Shown: piece by piece, positions 56,456-64,000 of the stretch | How the letters are laid out: every line of letters starts with the position of its first letter | Position numbering within the stretch: position 1 is the first letter of the stretch | Assembly: GCA_015065545.1 (NCBI GenBank) | Contig: SVQA01000007.1 | Coordinates: forward strand, 1-64,000 | Direction of reading: 5' to 3' | Length of the DNA: 64,000 nt | Source of the DNA: Oscillospiraceae bacterium | GTDB lineage: Bacteria; Bacillota; Clostridia; Oscillospirales; Acutalibacteraceae | Program-made: the position numbers and the translations under genes | Notes under the pieces: model-generated | Databases searched by the model: none | What the model was told of the DNA's origin: nothing | Seen by the model: only the letters and a program-made list of their open reading frames with translations

Positions 56456-57097
56456 TTAAGATTTATAAAATTTGCAAGCAAAAGTAAGAGTTAAGATTAC
56501 CGATGAAGCCGCACTGACTATCATAGGTAATGCATAAAGAGCAAGCTCTGAAGCACCGAAAATCAAAGCAATTACAAAAGCGATAATTGTAACAAAAGCT
56601 ACAAAAGCAATAGGTAAAAGCATAGCTCTCAGAGCCTTTTCACAGATAGTTTCTGTAAGAACCGGAGGTGCTTTCTTTTTTTTCTTTTCTTTTGCAGGAG
56701 CACTAATATTACTTGCAAAAACAACTGTTACCATATAAGTAAGCAGCACAGAAATTAAAATCAAGGCAAGGGTAATCTCATTAAGATTTGCTCTGAAAAT
56801 AACACAAAGGAAGAAAGAAACCAATGCATTCACAGTAGCAGAAGCTATGCTGAATATACCAAGCCACACACCCTTTTTATTGAAATGGATAAAGAAATAA
56901 AGGGTTGTAAGAATAAACACAAAAAGAACAGAAAAACCTGCCTTGATAAAATATGAAAAGCGAAGATTGCTGATTGTATACTCGGGATAAGTCTTACCGC
57001 CGAAAACAAGGAGAATAAAAAGACCGATTACAAATACCGCACCGCAATAAACAAGTGCAGGCAAAAAGAGTTTTTTGAAATCTATTTTTTTAATCAT
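56456..57097 (-). CDS. Divergent, shortened SecF-like translocase subunit
   Basis: 213 residues from the ATG at 57097 (GGAGG eight bases upstream), overlapping the SecD-like gene by eight bases. Six predicted helices in a SecF pattern: the start, a very short outside loop (about 33-50) where SecF has a folded domain, then LYFFIHFNKKGVWLGIFSIA, a helix with LILISVLLTYMVTVVF, a Lys-rich loop and two last helices. In typical SecF the equivalent of the TVVF helix carries Asn-Asp (NDTVVVFDRIRE); here both are absent. Assignment depends on the neighbouring SecD-like gene and helix order. Confidence 0.7.
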   Translation of the reverse strand: MIKKIDFKKLFLPALVYCGAVFVIGLFILLVFGGKTYPEYTISNLRFSYFIKAGFSVLFVFILTTLYFFIHFNKKGVWLGIFSIASATVNALVSFFLCVIFRANLNEITLALILISVLLTYMVTVVFASNISAPAKEKKKKKAPPVLTETICEKALRAMLLPIAFVAFVTIIAFVIALIFGASELALYALPMIVSAASSVILTLTFACKFYKS

Positions 57098-58502
57098 TCT
57101 TTTTACCTCCGAACATTGAGGACTTTGCAAAGAACTTAAAGTTCTTTAAATTCTGTGCAAGGAACTTGGGCAACATATACGCGGAGATAAAGTTTAGTCC
57201 TGAACCGATAAGAAGAATTATAGAGAACCTATAAACACCGCCGACTGTTGCGTTACCGAAAAGTGAAATTGCAAATCCTGATGTACCAAACATAAGGAAG
57301 CCCACAAAAGCAATCAGTGTGAGCATAACATTCAAATCAAGAATCAATGTTCTGTTTTCTTTGAATCCGGATGAAATAATGTTGGATTCAAAAGTATGTT
57401 TAGAACACCGATTTCTGATCTTCTCTGCACAAAGAACACAGCTGAAAACTGTAAAGAATAATGTAAATACAAAGGCACAAACTGCAGGTATATCTATAAC
57501 TATTAAGCCTGTGTTTGCAAAGAATCCTGTGCATATTGCAAGCAGTGCCGCAAACTGAAAAGCAACAGAAAGGAGTGTAACTACACCGCAAAGTCTGTAT
57601 CTGTAAATAAGTACAAAAGCTAAAAGTATAAGAACTATGCCTGCTATAAGAGTAACCATTTTAAGAGAAACACTATGATACTCTACAGATTCAATTCTTG
57701 AAACCTGCAACAGCATAGCATCTGTATTGATGATTGCGGCATAAAACTCGCATTTTTCGGCAGTAAAGTTCTCGTCTGATATTGTAAGAACACCGTCGGT
57801 AAGATGTTCTGTCAATGTAGTGTAAGAGAGCATTCTGTCGTCAATCCAGAAGGAAACAACGGAATTATAAAACGAAGAATCTGAATTCGCAGTAGGATCC
57901 GTAATTTGAGCTAAATAAGCGGCACCTTCATAATTTAAAGTAAGGTCGAGGCAATGAAGTGTTTGTCCGTCCACCTTGCGTGTAATATGCTTGGCACCTG
58001 TGATATAGTTTCTATCTAATAATACGGAATCAGAAAGTGTATCATAATATCCTGTAAAAAGACTGTTGCCGGTTGAGTCTACAGCATATTGTGAGAAGCT
58101 GTTGCCGGGTCTTATGGTAACATCGCCGATACAGGTAAGAAAAGAAGCAAGCTCAACGGGTGAATACTCTGTATTGACATCATTGGGCACTATGAATTCA
58201 ACGTTACCTGTTGAGTCCTGCTTATACAGATGATAATCTTTGATGCCTGCTTTAGCAGCTCTTTCTTCAATAATATCCACAACCATCGGAGCATCAAAGT
58301 AAATCTCGTCAGCGGTTACAGGAACTAAAGTGAACTTAATTCCCCCACCTAAATCGTCAGAAAGCTTTAAATCATTGATACCCTTTACAACAGTAACTTT
58401 ATTATCTCCGAAATAATAGCTATAGCCTGAAACAGATAGAATGCCAAAAATAAGGATAAGCAATACGATTACTACAGAAAGGATTTTGCCTAACATTTTC
58501 AT
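57090..58502 (-). CDS. Divergent SecD-like protein translocase subunit
   Basis: 470 residues from the ATG at 58502; an ATG two codons earlier is possible but too near the GGAGG. One N-terminal helix (7-27), a large outside domain (30-275), then five helices (280-448). SecD hallmarks: LGGGIKFTL (51-59), DVTIRPG (127-133), ITGAKHI (167-173), FWIDDRMLSY (218-227), LTISDENFTAEKC (239-251) and LILDLNVMLTLIAF (386-399). The helix that normally reads VDANVLIFERIREE is here VFSCVLCAEKIRNR (352-365), so the conserved Asp and Asn are gone. SecDF normally uses the ion gradient to pull exported proteins outward. This copy may do so differently or not at all. Confidence 0.78.
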   Translation of the reverse strand: MKMLGKILSVVIVLLILIFGILSVSGYSYYFGDNKVTVVKGINDLKLSDDLGGGIKFTLVPVTADEIYFDAPMVVDIIEERAAKAGIKDYHLYKQDSTGNVEFIVPNDVNTEYSPVELASFLTCIGDVTIRPGNSFSQYAVDSTGNSLFTGYYDTLSDSVLLDRNYITGAKHITRKVDGQTLHCLDLTLNYEGAAYLAQITDPTANSDSSFYNSVVSFWIDDRMLSYTTLTEHLTDGVLTISDENFTAEKCEFYAAIINTDAMLLQVSRIESVEYHSVSLKMVTLIAGIVLILLAFVLIYRYRLCGVVTLLSVAFQFAALLAICTGFFANTGLIVIDIPAVCAFVFTLFFTVFSCVLCAEKIRNRCSKHTFESNIISSGFKENRTLILDLNVMLTLIAFVGFLMFGTSGFAISLFGNATVGGVYRFSIILLIGSGLNFISAYMLPKFLAQNLKNFKFFAKSSMFGGKKND

Positions 58503-58517
58503 AAACATCCCACCTCC

Positions 58518-58561
58518 AAAAAAATACTCTGCTATGTAAAAAGCGTAATACATAACAGAGT
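58518..58561 (-). terminator. Terminator hairpin overlapping the secD transcription start
   Basis: On the minus strand ACTCTGTTATGTA (58561-58549) pairs over 13 positions with TACATAGCAGAGT (58538-58526) around ten bases, followed by A and seven T and then directly by the secD GGAGG. It can end read-through from the aminotransferase gene. The secD start site (near 58556) lies within the first arm. Confidence 0.8.
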
Positions 58562-58562
58562 A

Positions 58563-58591
58563 ATTATAAGATTATTTGAGTAAAAAGTCAA
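58563..58591 (-). promoter_or_regulatory. secD promoter
   Basis: On the minus strand TTGACT (58591-58586), 17 bases, perfect TATAAT (58568-58563). Start of transcription expected around 58556, inside the hairpin described at 58518-58561. Confidence 0.82.
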
Positions 58592-58636
58592 TCACTGCCG
58601 TGAAAAAGGCGATTATACAGAGAATGATTTAAAAAT

Positions 58637-59923
58637 TTATGCCTTTTCTTTGAGGATTTCTTCGATTGCACAGATTTTTACGCAAGTGCAGAAAACATCC
58701 ATAGCCAAGGAAAGCTCTTCAACTGCAGGATAAGAGGGAGCAATTCTGATATTTTTATCCTCCGGGTCTTTGCCTAAGGGATAGGTTGCTCCTGCAGGAG
58801 TGAGGACAAGACCTGCTTCCTTGCACATATTTACTATCTTTTTAGCGGTGAAGGGATAAACATCGATGCTGACAAAATACCCGCCGCGGGGTACTGTCCA
58901 ATTAGCAATTCCAAAAGAAGCAATATGCTCGTCAAACTTGGAGATTACAGTATCAAAACGAGGTTTAAGAATATCGCCATGCTTCTTCATGTGAGCCTTG
59001 ATTTCGTCAAAATTCTTGAAGAAAAGAAGATGACGAATCATATTAAGCTTATCGAAACCAATTGTCTGGGTTGTATATCTCTTTTTAAGAATCTTGAGAT
59101 TATTTTCGGAAGCACCGAGAGCCGCAACACCTGCACCGGGGAATGTTACCTTTGAGGTTGAAGAGAAGATGATAGGCATATCGGGATTGCCTGCTTTTTC
59201 GCATTCTGCCATAAGAGGAAGAAGTGTGTCGCCTTCATCAGAAAGATCGTGAACACAATATGCGTTATCCCACATAATACGGAAATCCTTTGCTGCAGGC
59301 TTTAAGTTAGCAAAACGACGAACAGTATTGTCTGAGAATGTAATACCTGTTGGGTTAGCGTACTTAGGTACACACCAGATACCCTTGATAGAAGCATCCT
59401 TTGAAACAAGCTCCTCGATAATATCCATATCGGGACCTTCCTTAGTCATAGGAACAGTAATCATTTCAAAACCAAAATACTCGGTGATTGAGAAATGTCT
59501 GTCATATCCGGGTACAGGACAAAGGAACTTTCTATCTTTAACATTGAACCAAGGCTCCTCGCCTTCTGAAGCAGGAGTGGTCATAAAACAAGAAATAGTA
59601 TCGAACATCAGATTAAGGCTTGAGTTGCCGCCCACAAACACCTGCTCGGGCTTAACCTGAAGCATACCTGACATAAGCTCCTTTGCAGCAGGAATACCGT
59701 CAAGAATTCCGTAATTACGGCAATCAAAGCCCTGCTGTGAGATGCAAAGGTCGTCACAGTTGAGAACATTCAGCATAGGAGAAGAAACATCAAGCTGCTC
59801 CTTGCAAGGCTTGCCTCTTGACATATCAAGGGAAAGACCCCTTGCTACATAATTATCATAATGAGATTTAAGGACAGAAAGCTCATCTAAGAGCTGTTCC
59901 TTTGTAAATTCAGAATAAGACAT
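58637..59923 (-). CDS. Aspartate-type aminotransferase (MocR-like subgroup without regulator domain)
   Basis: 428 residues from the ATG at 59923 (GGAG nine bases upstream; a TTG five codons earlier contains that SD). PLP fold-type I: LDMSRGKPC, FVGGNSSLNLMFD, CPVPGYDRHFSI, PKYANPTGITFS, the aspartate in MWDNAYCVHDL and the Schiff-base lysine in FSSTSKVTFPGAGVA. This matches the subgroup of Asp aminotransferases that resembles MocR enzymes, probably making aspartate/glutamate with 2-oxo acids. It is transcribed from its own promoter. Confidence 0.9.
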   Translation of the reverse strand: MSYSEFTKEQLLDELSVLKSHYDNYVARGLSLDMSRGKPCKEQLDVSSPMLNVLNCDDLCISQQGFDCRNYGILDGIPAAKELMSGMLQVKPEQVFVGGNSSLNLMFDTISCFMTTPASEGEEPWFNVKDRKFLCPVPGYDRHFSITEYFGFEMITVPMTKEGPDMDIIEELVSKDASIKGIWCVPKYANPTGITFSDNTVRRFANLKPAAKDFRIMWDNAYCVHDLSDEGDTLLPLMAECEKAGNPDMPIIFSSTSKVTFPGAGVAALGASENNLKILKKRYTTQTIGFDKLNMIRHLLFFKNFDEIKAHMKKHGDILKPRFDTVISKFDEHIASFGIANWTVPRGGYFVSIDVYPFTAKKIVNMCKEAGLVLTPAGATYPLGKDPEDKNIRIAPSYPAVEELSLAMDVFCTCVKICAIEEILKEKA

Positions 59924-59972
59924 TTGCTCACGCTCCAATAAAATAATTCATAACCAAATAAATACAAAAGGC

Positions 59973-60001
59973 ATTTTAGCACATTCTTTTAATTTTTGCA
60001 A
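59973..60001 (-). promoter_or_regulatory. Promoter of the aspartate-type aminotransferase
   Basis: On the minus strand TTGCAA (60001-59996), 17 bases and TAAAAT (59978-59973) preceded by TGC, an extended -10. A small inverted repeat, GATTTGA/TCAAATC (60002-60017), sits directly upstream of the -35 and could be an activator or repressor site. Confidence 0.75.
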
Positions 60002-60038
60002 GATTTGATTTCAAATCCTGCATATTGTACCATAAATC

Positions 60039-60061
60039 AACCCGTTGACTTGCAACGGGTT
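60039..60061 (-). terminator. cpsD terminator
   Basis: AACCCGTTG and CAACGGGTT (nine pairs) with a five-base loop, eight bases after the cpsD stop. The following T-run (GATTTATGG) is weak. Confidence 0.65.
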
Positions 60062-60069
60062 GTGAGAAT

Positions 60070-60786
60070 TTAATAATACTTATAATATCCGTATTTGCCT
60101 TTAGCGTATTTTTTCTCTGTAAGGGTACATCCAACCTTGAGGAAACCGAGTACTTTGCTGTCGGCAAGTGTGATATTCTGAAGAGTTTTTTCAATATCAC
60201 CATGAGTTGTAACCTTCTCACGCACGACTACAACGTAGCCTGAGATATAATCCTTGAGGATAAGTGAGTCGGTAACGATACCAATGGGAGGTGTATCGAT
60301 GATGACATATTCGTAGTTCTCATTTAAATCAGCCATAAGACTTTCAAACTGGGCAGATGCCAAAAGTTCGGAGGGATTGGGAGGAATTGAGCCTGCTGTG
60401 AGAACATCAAGGCAAGGAAGCACATCACGATTGATAACTTCGTTATAGGTCTTGAATCTACCGAGAATCTCAGAAAGGCCTGCGTTATTTTGAAGCTTAA
60501 GAAGATTGTGGATATTAGGACGACGAAGGTCGCAGTCGATAAGCAGAACCTTCTTACCCATCTTGGAGAAAGAAATTGCAAGGTTAGCGGTTGCTGTAGA
60601 TTTACCTTCACCCTTTGACCAGGAGGTAACTACTACAATCTTGCTCTCGGAAGCTGCCAAAGAGAAAACGAGATTTGTTCTTGCAATTTTATAGCCTTCA
60701 ACAATAGCAAACTTACTGTCACCGCTGATAACATTACGGGATTTATCCACATAGTTGCTGTTCTTTTTGCTTAAACCTAACTTCAT
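60070..60786 (-). CDS. Capsule/exopolysaccharide tyrosine kinase (CpsD/EpsB-like BY-kinase)
   Basis: 238 residues. Walker A SWSKGEGKST (55-64), Walker A' LLIDCDLRRPNIH, Walker B YVIIDTPPIG, and the C-terminal tyrosine cluster YGYYKYY that is autophosphorylated. It controls polymer length and export together with the membrane partner upstream, whose stop it overlaps by one base (TAATG). In Gram-positives the kinase and the membrane part are separate proteins, as here. Confidence 0.94.
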   Translation of the reverse strand: MKLGLSKKNSNYVDKSRNVISGDSKFAIVEGYKIARTNLVFSLAASESKIVVVTSWSKGEGKSTATANLAISFSKMGKKVLLIDCDLRRPNIHNLLKLQNNAGLSEILGRFKTYNEVINRDVLPCLDVLTAGSIPPNPSELLASAQFESLMADLNENYEYVIIDTPPIGIVTDSLILKDYISGYVVVVREKVTTHGDIEKTLQNITLADSKVLGFLKVGCTLTEKKYAKGKYGYYKYY

Positions 60787-61475
60787 TATCTTTTGGCACC
60801 ACCTTTCTTAACTGCACCCTCAGATTCGAAATCGACAATTTCTGCAAACACAGGAATTGTGTACATTTTAAAAAGGTCGTCTGATGCTTTGATAGTGGTA
60901 TCTACAATCTCAATTATAATTGAAATAAGGATTGAAATAATAAGACCGGCAACAAAGCCAATAAGAGCATATCTTGTCTCGTTGGGTGAAGAATGCCTGG
61001 AAGGTGCACTTGCATCAAAGCCAAGAGCCTGAGCTTTACCGTCAGAGTAGTATTCACCGAACACCTCGGGAGCCTTATCTCTTAAGGCATTTGCAGTTGT
61101 TGCACAGACCTTTGCATCACCGCCGGATACTGTAATAGACAGTACGTTGGATTCGCTTACAGGCGAAATAGAAACACCGTAACCGCCGGGAATAAGCCTG
61201 AGCATATCTTCGCTGTAACGACAAATTGTTGCAAAATTCTCGGCAAGAGTAGTAGCAGGAGAAACAGCAGAAGCTGACATCTTATTCTGACCCTCTTCAA
61301 CGAGGCTTTCTTTTGTATAGTTTACAACAATTCTTGTGCTTGCAGAAAACCTCTTGGGAATGAAGTTGTCGGCATAAATATATGCACAAAGAGCAGTTAC
61401 AACAGATACAATTACGACGAGTTTAATATGAGCTACTATCATTTTAAGAATATCGTTAATAGTAATATCTCTCAT
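60786..61475 (-). CDS. Chain-length determinant / kinase-activating membrane protein (CpsC/Wzz-like)
   Basis: 229 residues from the ATG at 61475 (AAGGAG nine bases upstream; the ATG three codons earlier is too close). Wzz-type layout: short cytoplasmic start (ITINDILKMIVAH), helix about 16-35, outside domain with RFSASTRIVV, and a second helix about 178-200 preceded by a proline-containing stretch. It ends in a basic tail. It activates the BY-kinase encoded next. Transcription probably starts in 61476-61608, but I could not assign a promoter there. Confidence 0.9.
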   Translation of the reverse strand: MRDITINDILKMIVAHIKLVVIVSVVTALCAYIYADNFIPKRFSASTRIVVNYTKESLVEEGQNKMSASAVSPATTLAENFATICRYSEDMLRLIPGGYGVSISPVSESNVLSITVSGGDAKVCATTANALRDKAPEVFGEYYSDGKAQALGFDASAPSRHSSPNETRYALIGFVAGLIISILISIIIEIVDTTIKASDDLFKMYTIPVFAEIVDFESEGAVKKGGAKR

Positions 61476-61608
61476 CCGTACCATCTCCTTACATTATATT
61501 CCTGTATACACTGAACATATCTTTTTAATTTTAAATCATATACAGAGTTTTTTAATTCCATAATAGAATTAAGCGTATATTATTTAAATACTTTTTATAA
61601 ATTTAATA

Positions 61609-62850
61609 TCATCCGAGAATACTCAGAAGCACACCTGCGGCAACTGCGGAACCGATAACACCGGCAACGTTGGGACCCATTGCGTGCATAAGCAGGAAGT
61701 TTGAGGGGTTCTCAGACTGACCGACTTTGTTGGCAACACGGGCTGCCATAGGAACTGCAGAAACGCCTGCAGAGCCGATGAGGGGATTAACCTTGCCCTT
61801 TGTAAAGATATACATAAGCTTGCCGAAAAAGACACCAAAAGTAGTACCAAGGCAGAATGCGGCAAGTCCGAGGCCGATAATCTTAAGAGTATCTGCTCTG
61901 AGGAAGACATCGCCTGTAGCGGTAGCACCAACAGTAAGACCCAGGAATATTGTGATAATATTCATAAGTTCGTTCTGAGCTGTTTTGAAGATTCTGTCAA
62001 CAACTCCGCTCTCTTTGAAGAGATTACCGAGCATCAGCATACCTACAAGAGGAGCCGCGCTGGGCAGAAGCAGAGCACAAACAATAGTAACGATTATAGG
62101 GAACAGAATTTTCTCAAGCTTGGATACAGGACGAAGCTGCTGCATAACAACAGATCGTTCCTTCTTTGTAGTAAGTGCCTTCATAATGGGAGGCTGAATA
62201 ATAGGAACAAGAGCCATATATGAGTAAGCCGCTACAGCAATTGGTCCGAGCAGATGGTCTGCAAGCTTTGATGTGACGTAAATTGCAGTAGGTCCGTCTG
62301 CACCGCCGATAATACCGATTGCACCTGCTTCCTGCCCTGTAAAGCCCAGCAGAATTGCAACGATAAAGGTAAAGAAAATACCAATCTGTGCTGCAGCACC
62401 AAGGATAAAGCTCTTGGGATTAGCAATAAGAGGACCGAAGTCGGTCATACATCCGATACCAAGGAAGATAAGCGGAGGATATATACCCAGCTTTACACCT
62501 TGATAGAGATAATAAAGAAGTCCGCCGTATTCGGGAACTTTGTAATAATCAACACCATTGAGAGTTTCAATAGCATAGTTTGCTGCTTCACCGCCGTGGC
62601 TTGCCATATATTCGCTGACAGGCACAAGCTCGTTTGAAGGAGCAGCCATAATAGGCGGATAAAGATTAACAATAAGCATACCGAAGGCTATGGGAAGAAG
62701 CAAAAGAGGCTCGTACTGCTTTTTGATTGCAAGATAAAGAAGTACACAGGAGATTGCAATCATTACATAGTTTTTCCAGTTAAGAGCAACAAGACCCGAG
62801 TCATAGAAAAGACCTACCAGGGCTTGCCAGAATCCGTTGAGCATATCCAT
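61609..62850 (-). CDS. oadB: Sodium-translocating decarboxylase, beta subunit
   Basis: 413 residues from the ATG at 62850 (GGAGG ten bases upstream), overlapping the gamma-subunit stop by one base. About ten helices; landmarks GFTGQEAGAIGIIGGADGPTAIY split over the conserved region with the ion-site aspartate, NELMNIITIFLGLTVGATATG, PLIGSAGVSAVPMAARV and LLMHAMGPNVAGVIGSAVAAG. It couples decarboxylation of oxaloacetate, methylmalonyl-CoA or glutaconyl-CoA to Na+ export. Which acid is used depends on the alpha subunit, which is not in the window. Confidence 0.95.
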   Translation of the reverse strand: MDMLNGFWQALVGLFYDSGLVALNWKNYVMIAISCVLLYLAIKKQYEPLLLLPIAFGMLIVNLYPPIMAAPSNELVPVSEYMASHGGEAANYAIETLNGVDYYKVPEYGGLLYYLYQGVKLGIYPPLIFLGIGCMTDFGPLIANPKSFILGAAAQIGIFFTFIVAILLGFTGQEAGAIGIIGGADGPTAIYVTSKLADHLLGPIAVAAYSYMALVPIIQPPIMKALTTKKERSVVMQQLRPVSKLEKILFPIIVTIVCALLLPSAAPLVGMLMLGNLFKESGVVDRIFKTAQNELMNIITIFLGLTVGATATGDVFLRADTLKIIGLGLAAFCLGTTFGVFFGKLMYIFTKGKVNPLIGSAGVSAVPMAARVANKVGQSENPSNFLLMHAMGPNVAGVIGSAVAAGVLLSILG

Positions 62851-63299
62851 TAAAGCAGTCCCTCCGATCTCATTGCAGGAATATTCTGTGCAAGACCTGC
62901 ACTCGCCCATTCATTTCTATTGTTATTGGCAGGGCGGATACCGGTGATTCTGACCTTCTTGCCCTTTGAATAAAAGGCTTCAACCGCCGCAGTAATAACT
63001 GCAACTGTCTGAAGGTCAAGACCCTCGTCGGCTGTTTCTTCTGCTACAGAAGGCATAGGAACTGCAGGCTCGGCATTGGTAACATTTGATTTATTCTTTT
63101 TGTTCTCAGCCTTCTTCTGAGCCGAATACACAATACCCGAATAAATCTTGATTATACCTATGAGAAGTAACAACACCATAAAAACAACAACAAAACCGGT
63201 TACCAAAATAATAACTGATTCATTGCCAGAAGATTCTTCTGCTACTTTTTGAGTGTCGTTAAGAACTTGAGTTGTTTGCTCAATTGATAGTAACTGCAT
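62850..63299 (-). CDS. oadG: Sodium-translocating decarboxylase, gamma subunit
   Basis: 149 residues from the ATG at 63299 (GGAGG nine bases upstream). A short outside N-terminus, one membrane helix (about 30-53), a Lys-rich and Glu/Pro-rich linker, then a folded tail (LQTVAVITAAVEAFYSKGKKVRITGIRP) as in OadG. This subunit assembles the complex. It is the first gene of the pair; the promoter lies at 63384-63412. Confidence 0.88.
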   Translation of the reverse strand: MQLLSIEQTTQVLNDTQKVAEESSGNESVIILVTGFVVVFMVLLLLIGIIKIYSGIVYSAQKKAENKKNKSNVTNAEPAVPMPSVAEETADEGLDLQTVAVITAAVEAFYSKGKKVRITGIRPANNNRNEWASAGLAQNIPAMRSEGLL

Positions 63300-63339
63300 A
63301 AGCAACTGCCTCCTTAACAGATTATGCTGAAAATTGAAA

Positions 63340-63364
63340 ATGGTAAAACTAACCTTTTTACCAT
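63340..63364 (-). promoter_or_regulatory. Leader hairpin upstream of oadG
   Basis: ATGGTAAAA and TTTTACCAT form a nine-pair arm set with a short loop inside the oadG 5' untranslated region, followed on the minus strand by TTTC. It could act as a weak attenuator or an mRNA stabiliser; there is no direct evidence. Confidence 0.35.
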
Positions 63365-63383
63365 ATATTTATACTTATATATT

Positions 63384-63412
63384 ATATTATACTTTTTTAA
63401 AACATTTTTCAA
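63384..63412 (-). promoter_or_regulatory. oadG-oadB promoter
   Basis: On the minus strand TTGAAA (63412-63407), 17 bases, TAATAT (63389-63384); a perfect TATAAT two bases away gives a 15-base spacer instead. The untranslated leader is about 75 bases long. Confidence 0.6.
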
Positions 63413-63423
63413 TAGCAAATGAA

Positions 63424-63452
63424 AAAAACCGTCGAAAAATTTTCGGCGGTTT
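63424..63452 (-). terminator. spoIVA terminator
   Basis: On the minus strand AAACCGCCGAAAA pairs with TTTTCGACGGTTT (one G-U), ending in seven T. It lies about 65 bases after the spoIVA stop. Confidence 0.85.
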
Positions 63453-63517
63453 AATCTTTTTATAAAAAAGCAGGAATTATTAAAAACAAGAATCATCCCC
63501 TGCCCTTTTGAAAATCT

Positions 63518-64000
63518 CTATAAAATTATACAGATAAGTCCGTTACAACCATCGTTTATTATCTTCTCAATGGTTTCTGTAAGCTTGCGACGAGCATCAG
63601 AAGGCATACGATAAAGCTTATTATGAAGACTCTCATTTACAAGTTCATTCAAGGATTTCCCAAAAATATCTGAATTCCAGATTTTTACCGGATCCTCTTC
63701 AAACTTATTAAGAAGAGATTTCACAAGATCCTCCGATTGCTGTTCACTGCCGACTAAGGGTGTAACCTCGGCGAAAGTTTCTATCTTCATCATGTGTACA
63801 GAGGGAGCTGATGCCTTAAGCTTTACTCCGTATTTGCCACTCTGCTTTACAATCTGAGGCTCTTCCAATGTGAGCTCATCCATTGTGGGCATAACAATGC
63901 CATAGCCGTTCTGAAGCACATCTTCGTAGGCTTTTGCTATACGCTCGTATTTATCCTTTTTACCAGAGAGCTCCGAAAAACAACTGAGCAGTGCTTTCTC
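63518..64000 (-). CDS. spoIVA: Stage IV sporulation protein A, C-terminal part (cut by window edge)
   Basis: At least 160 residues: the reading frame is open to the window edge, so the true start is outside. The visible part (GYGIVMPTMDELTLEEPQIV, KLKASAPSVHMMKIETFAEV, IFGKSLNELVNESLHNKLYR and the final NDGCNGLICIIL) corresponds to the C-terminal domain of SpoIVA, an ATPase that polymerises on the forespore surface and anchors the coat. The last residues are the usual SpoIVM/membrane-contact end. It marks the organism as a spore former. Confidence 0.95.
   Translation of the reverse strand, partial: EKALLSCFSELSGKKDKYERIAKAYEDVLQNGYGIVMPTMDELTLEEPQIVKQSGKYGVKLKASAPSVHMMKIETFAEVTPLVGSEQQSEDLVKSLLNKFEEDPVKIWNSDIFGKSLNELVNESLHNKLYRMPSDARRKLTETIEKIINDGCNGLICIIL

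Noticed and set aside
61540..61600. TTAATTC/GAATTAA hairpin after oadB as a terminator
   Set aside because: Seven A/T-rich pairs followed by A residues; too weak to call.

Overview
The window is a stretch of low-to-moderate G+C Firmicutes chromosome, most likely from an anaerobic, spore-forming clostridium of the Ruminococcaceae/Oscillospiraceae type. The evidence is the sporulation genes (spoIIR, yabP, yabQ, a spoVB-like flippase and the 3' part of spoIVA), AddAB in place of RecBCD, HprK, WhiA, RapZ, a long-form hibernation factor, a CIRCE-controlled groESL operon and Na+-pump decarboxylase subunits. The first gene encodes a secreted esterase with a type I dockerin and a CBM26-like starch-binding module. 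That architecture is reminiscent of the starch-degrading 'amylosome' of Ruminococcus bromii, but naming the species is inference.

Nearly every gene lies on the minus strand. Going from low to high coordinates: (1) the end of an IS30-family transposase, then esterase, addA, addB; (2) spoIIR, ispE, an aminotransferase coupled to an Lrp regulator, a LURP-one protein, an O-antigen-ligase-like protein and an undecaprenyl-phosphate sugar transferase; (3) a small plus-strand island with a DUF1292 gene, a strong candidate 6S RNA and gpsA; (4) a seven-gene arginine operon read argG-H-C-J-B-D-F, with ArgR-type operators upstream; (5) a lipoprotein gene and groES-groEL; (6) an orphan ABC binding protein, an rRNA methyltransferase, hpf, an S1 protein, divIC-like, yabQ, yabP, rqcP and hup; (7) a run of about 21 kb of closely packed minus-strand genes read from hprK down to mazG and hup. 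Run 7 covers PHP, murB, rapZ, whiA, xseB, ispA, dxs, tlyA, nadK, argR, recN, recJ, rel, dtd, an MBL hydrolase, hemZ, a spoVB-like gene and mazG; (8) a plus-strand DUF421-DUF4363 pair; (9) znuC-znuB, a divergent secD-secF pair, an aspartate-type aminotransferase, cpsD/cpsC, oadB/oadG and partial spoIVA at the edge.

Links across the window: argR (44 kb) should control the arginine operon (16-24 kb). dxs, ispA and ispE all belong to MEP isoprenoid synthesis, which supplies the undecaprenyl carrier used by the sugar transferase and by peptidoglycan synthesis (murB, flippase). CpsC/CpsD probably control the length of the polymer made by the ligase and sugar transferase, although the two groups lie 46 kb apart.

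I found no CRISPR array, tRNA, rRNA, prophage or defence island. The less ordinary features are the dockerin/CBM26 esterase, a SecD/SecF pair lacking the conserved transmembrane acidic residues, a secD promoter whose start site lies inside a terminator hairpin, several other terminators abutting the next gene's ribosome binding site, a 6S RNA candidate directly before gpsA, and ArgR-like palindromes about 200 bp away from the argG promoter. All alignments were made by eye from remembered family features; no searches were run.
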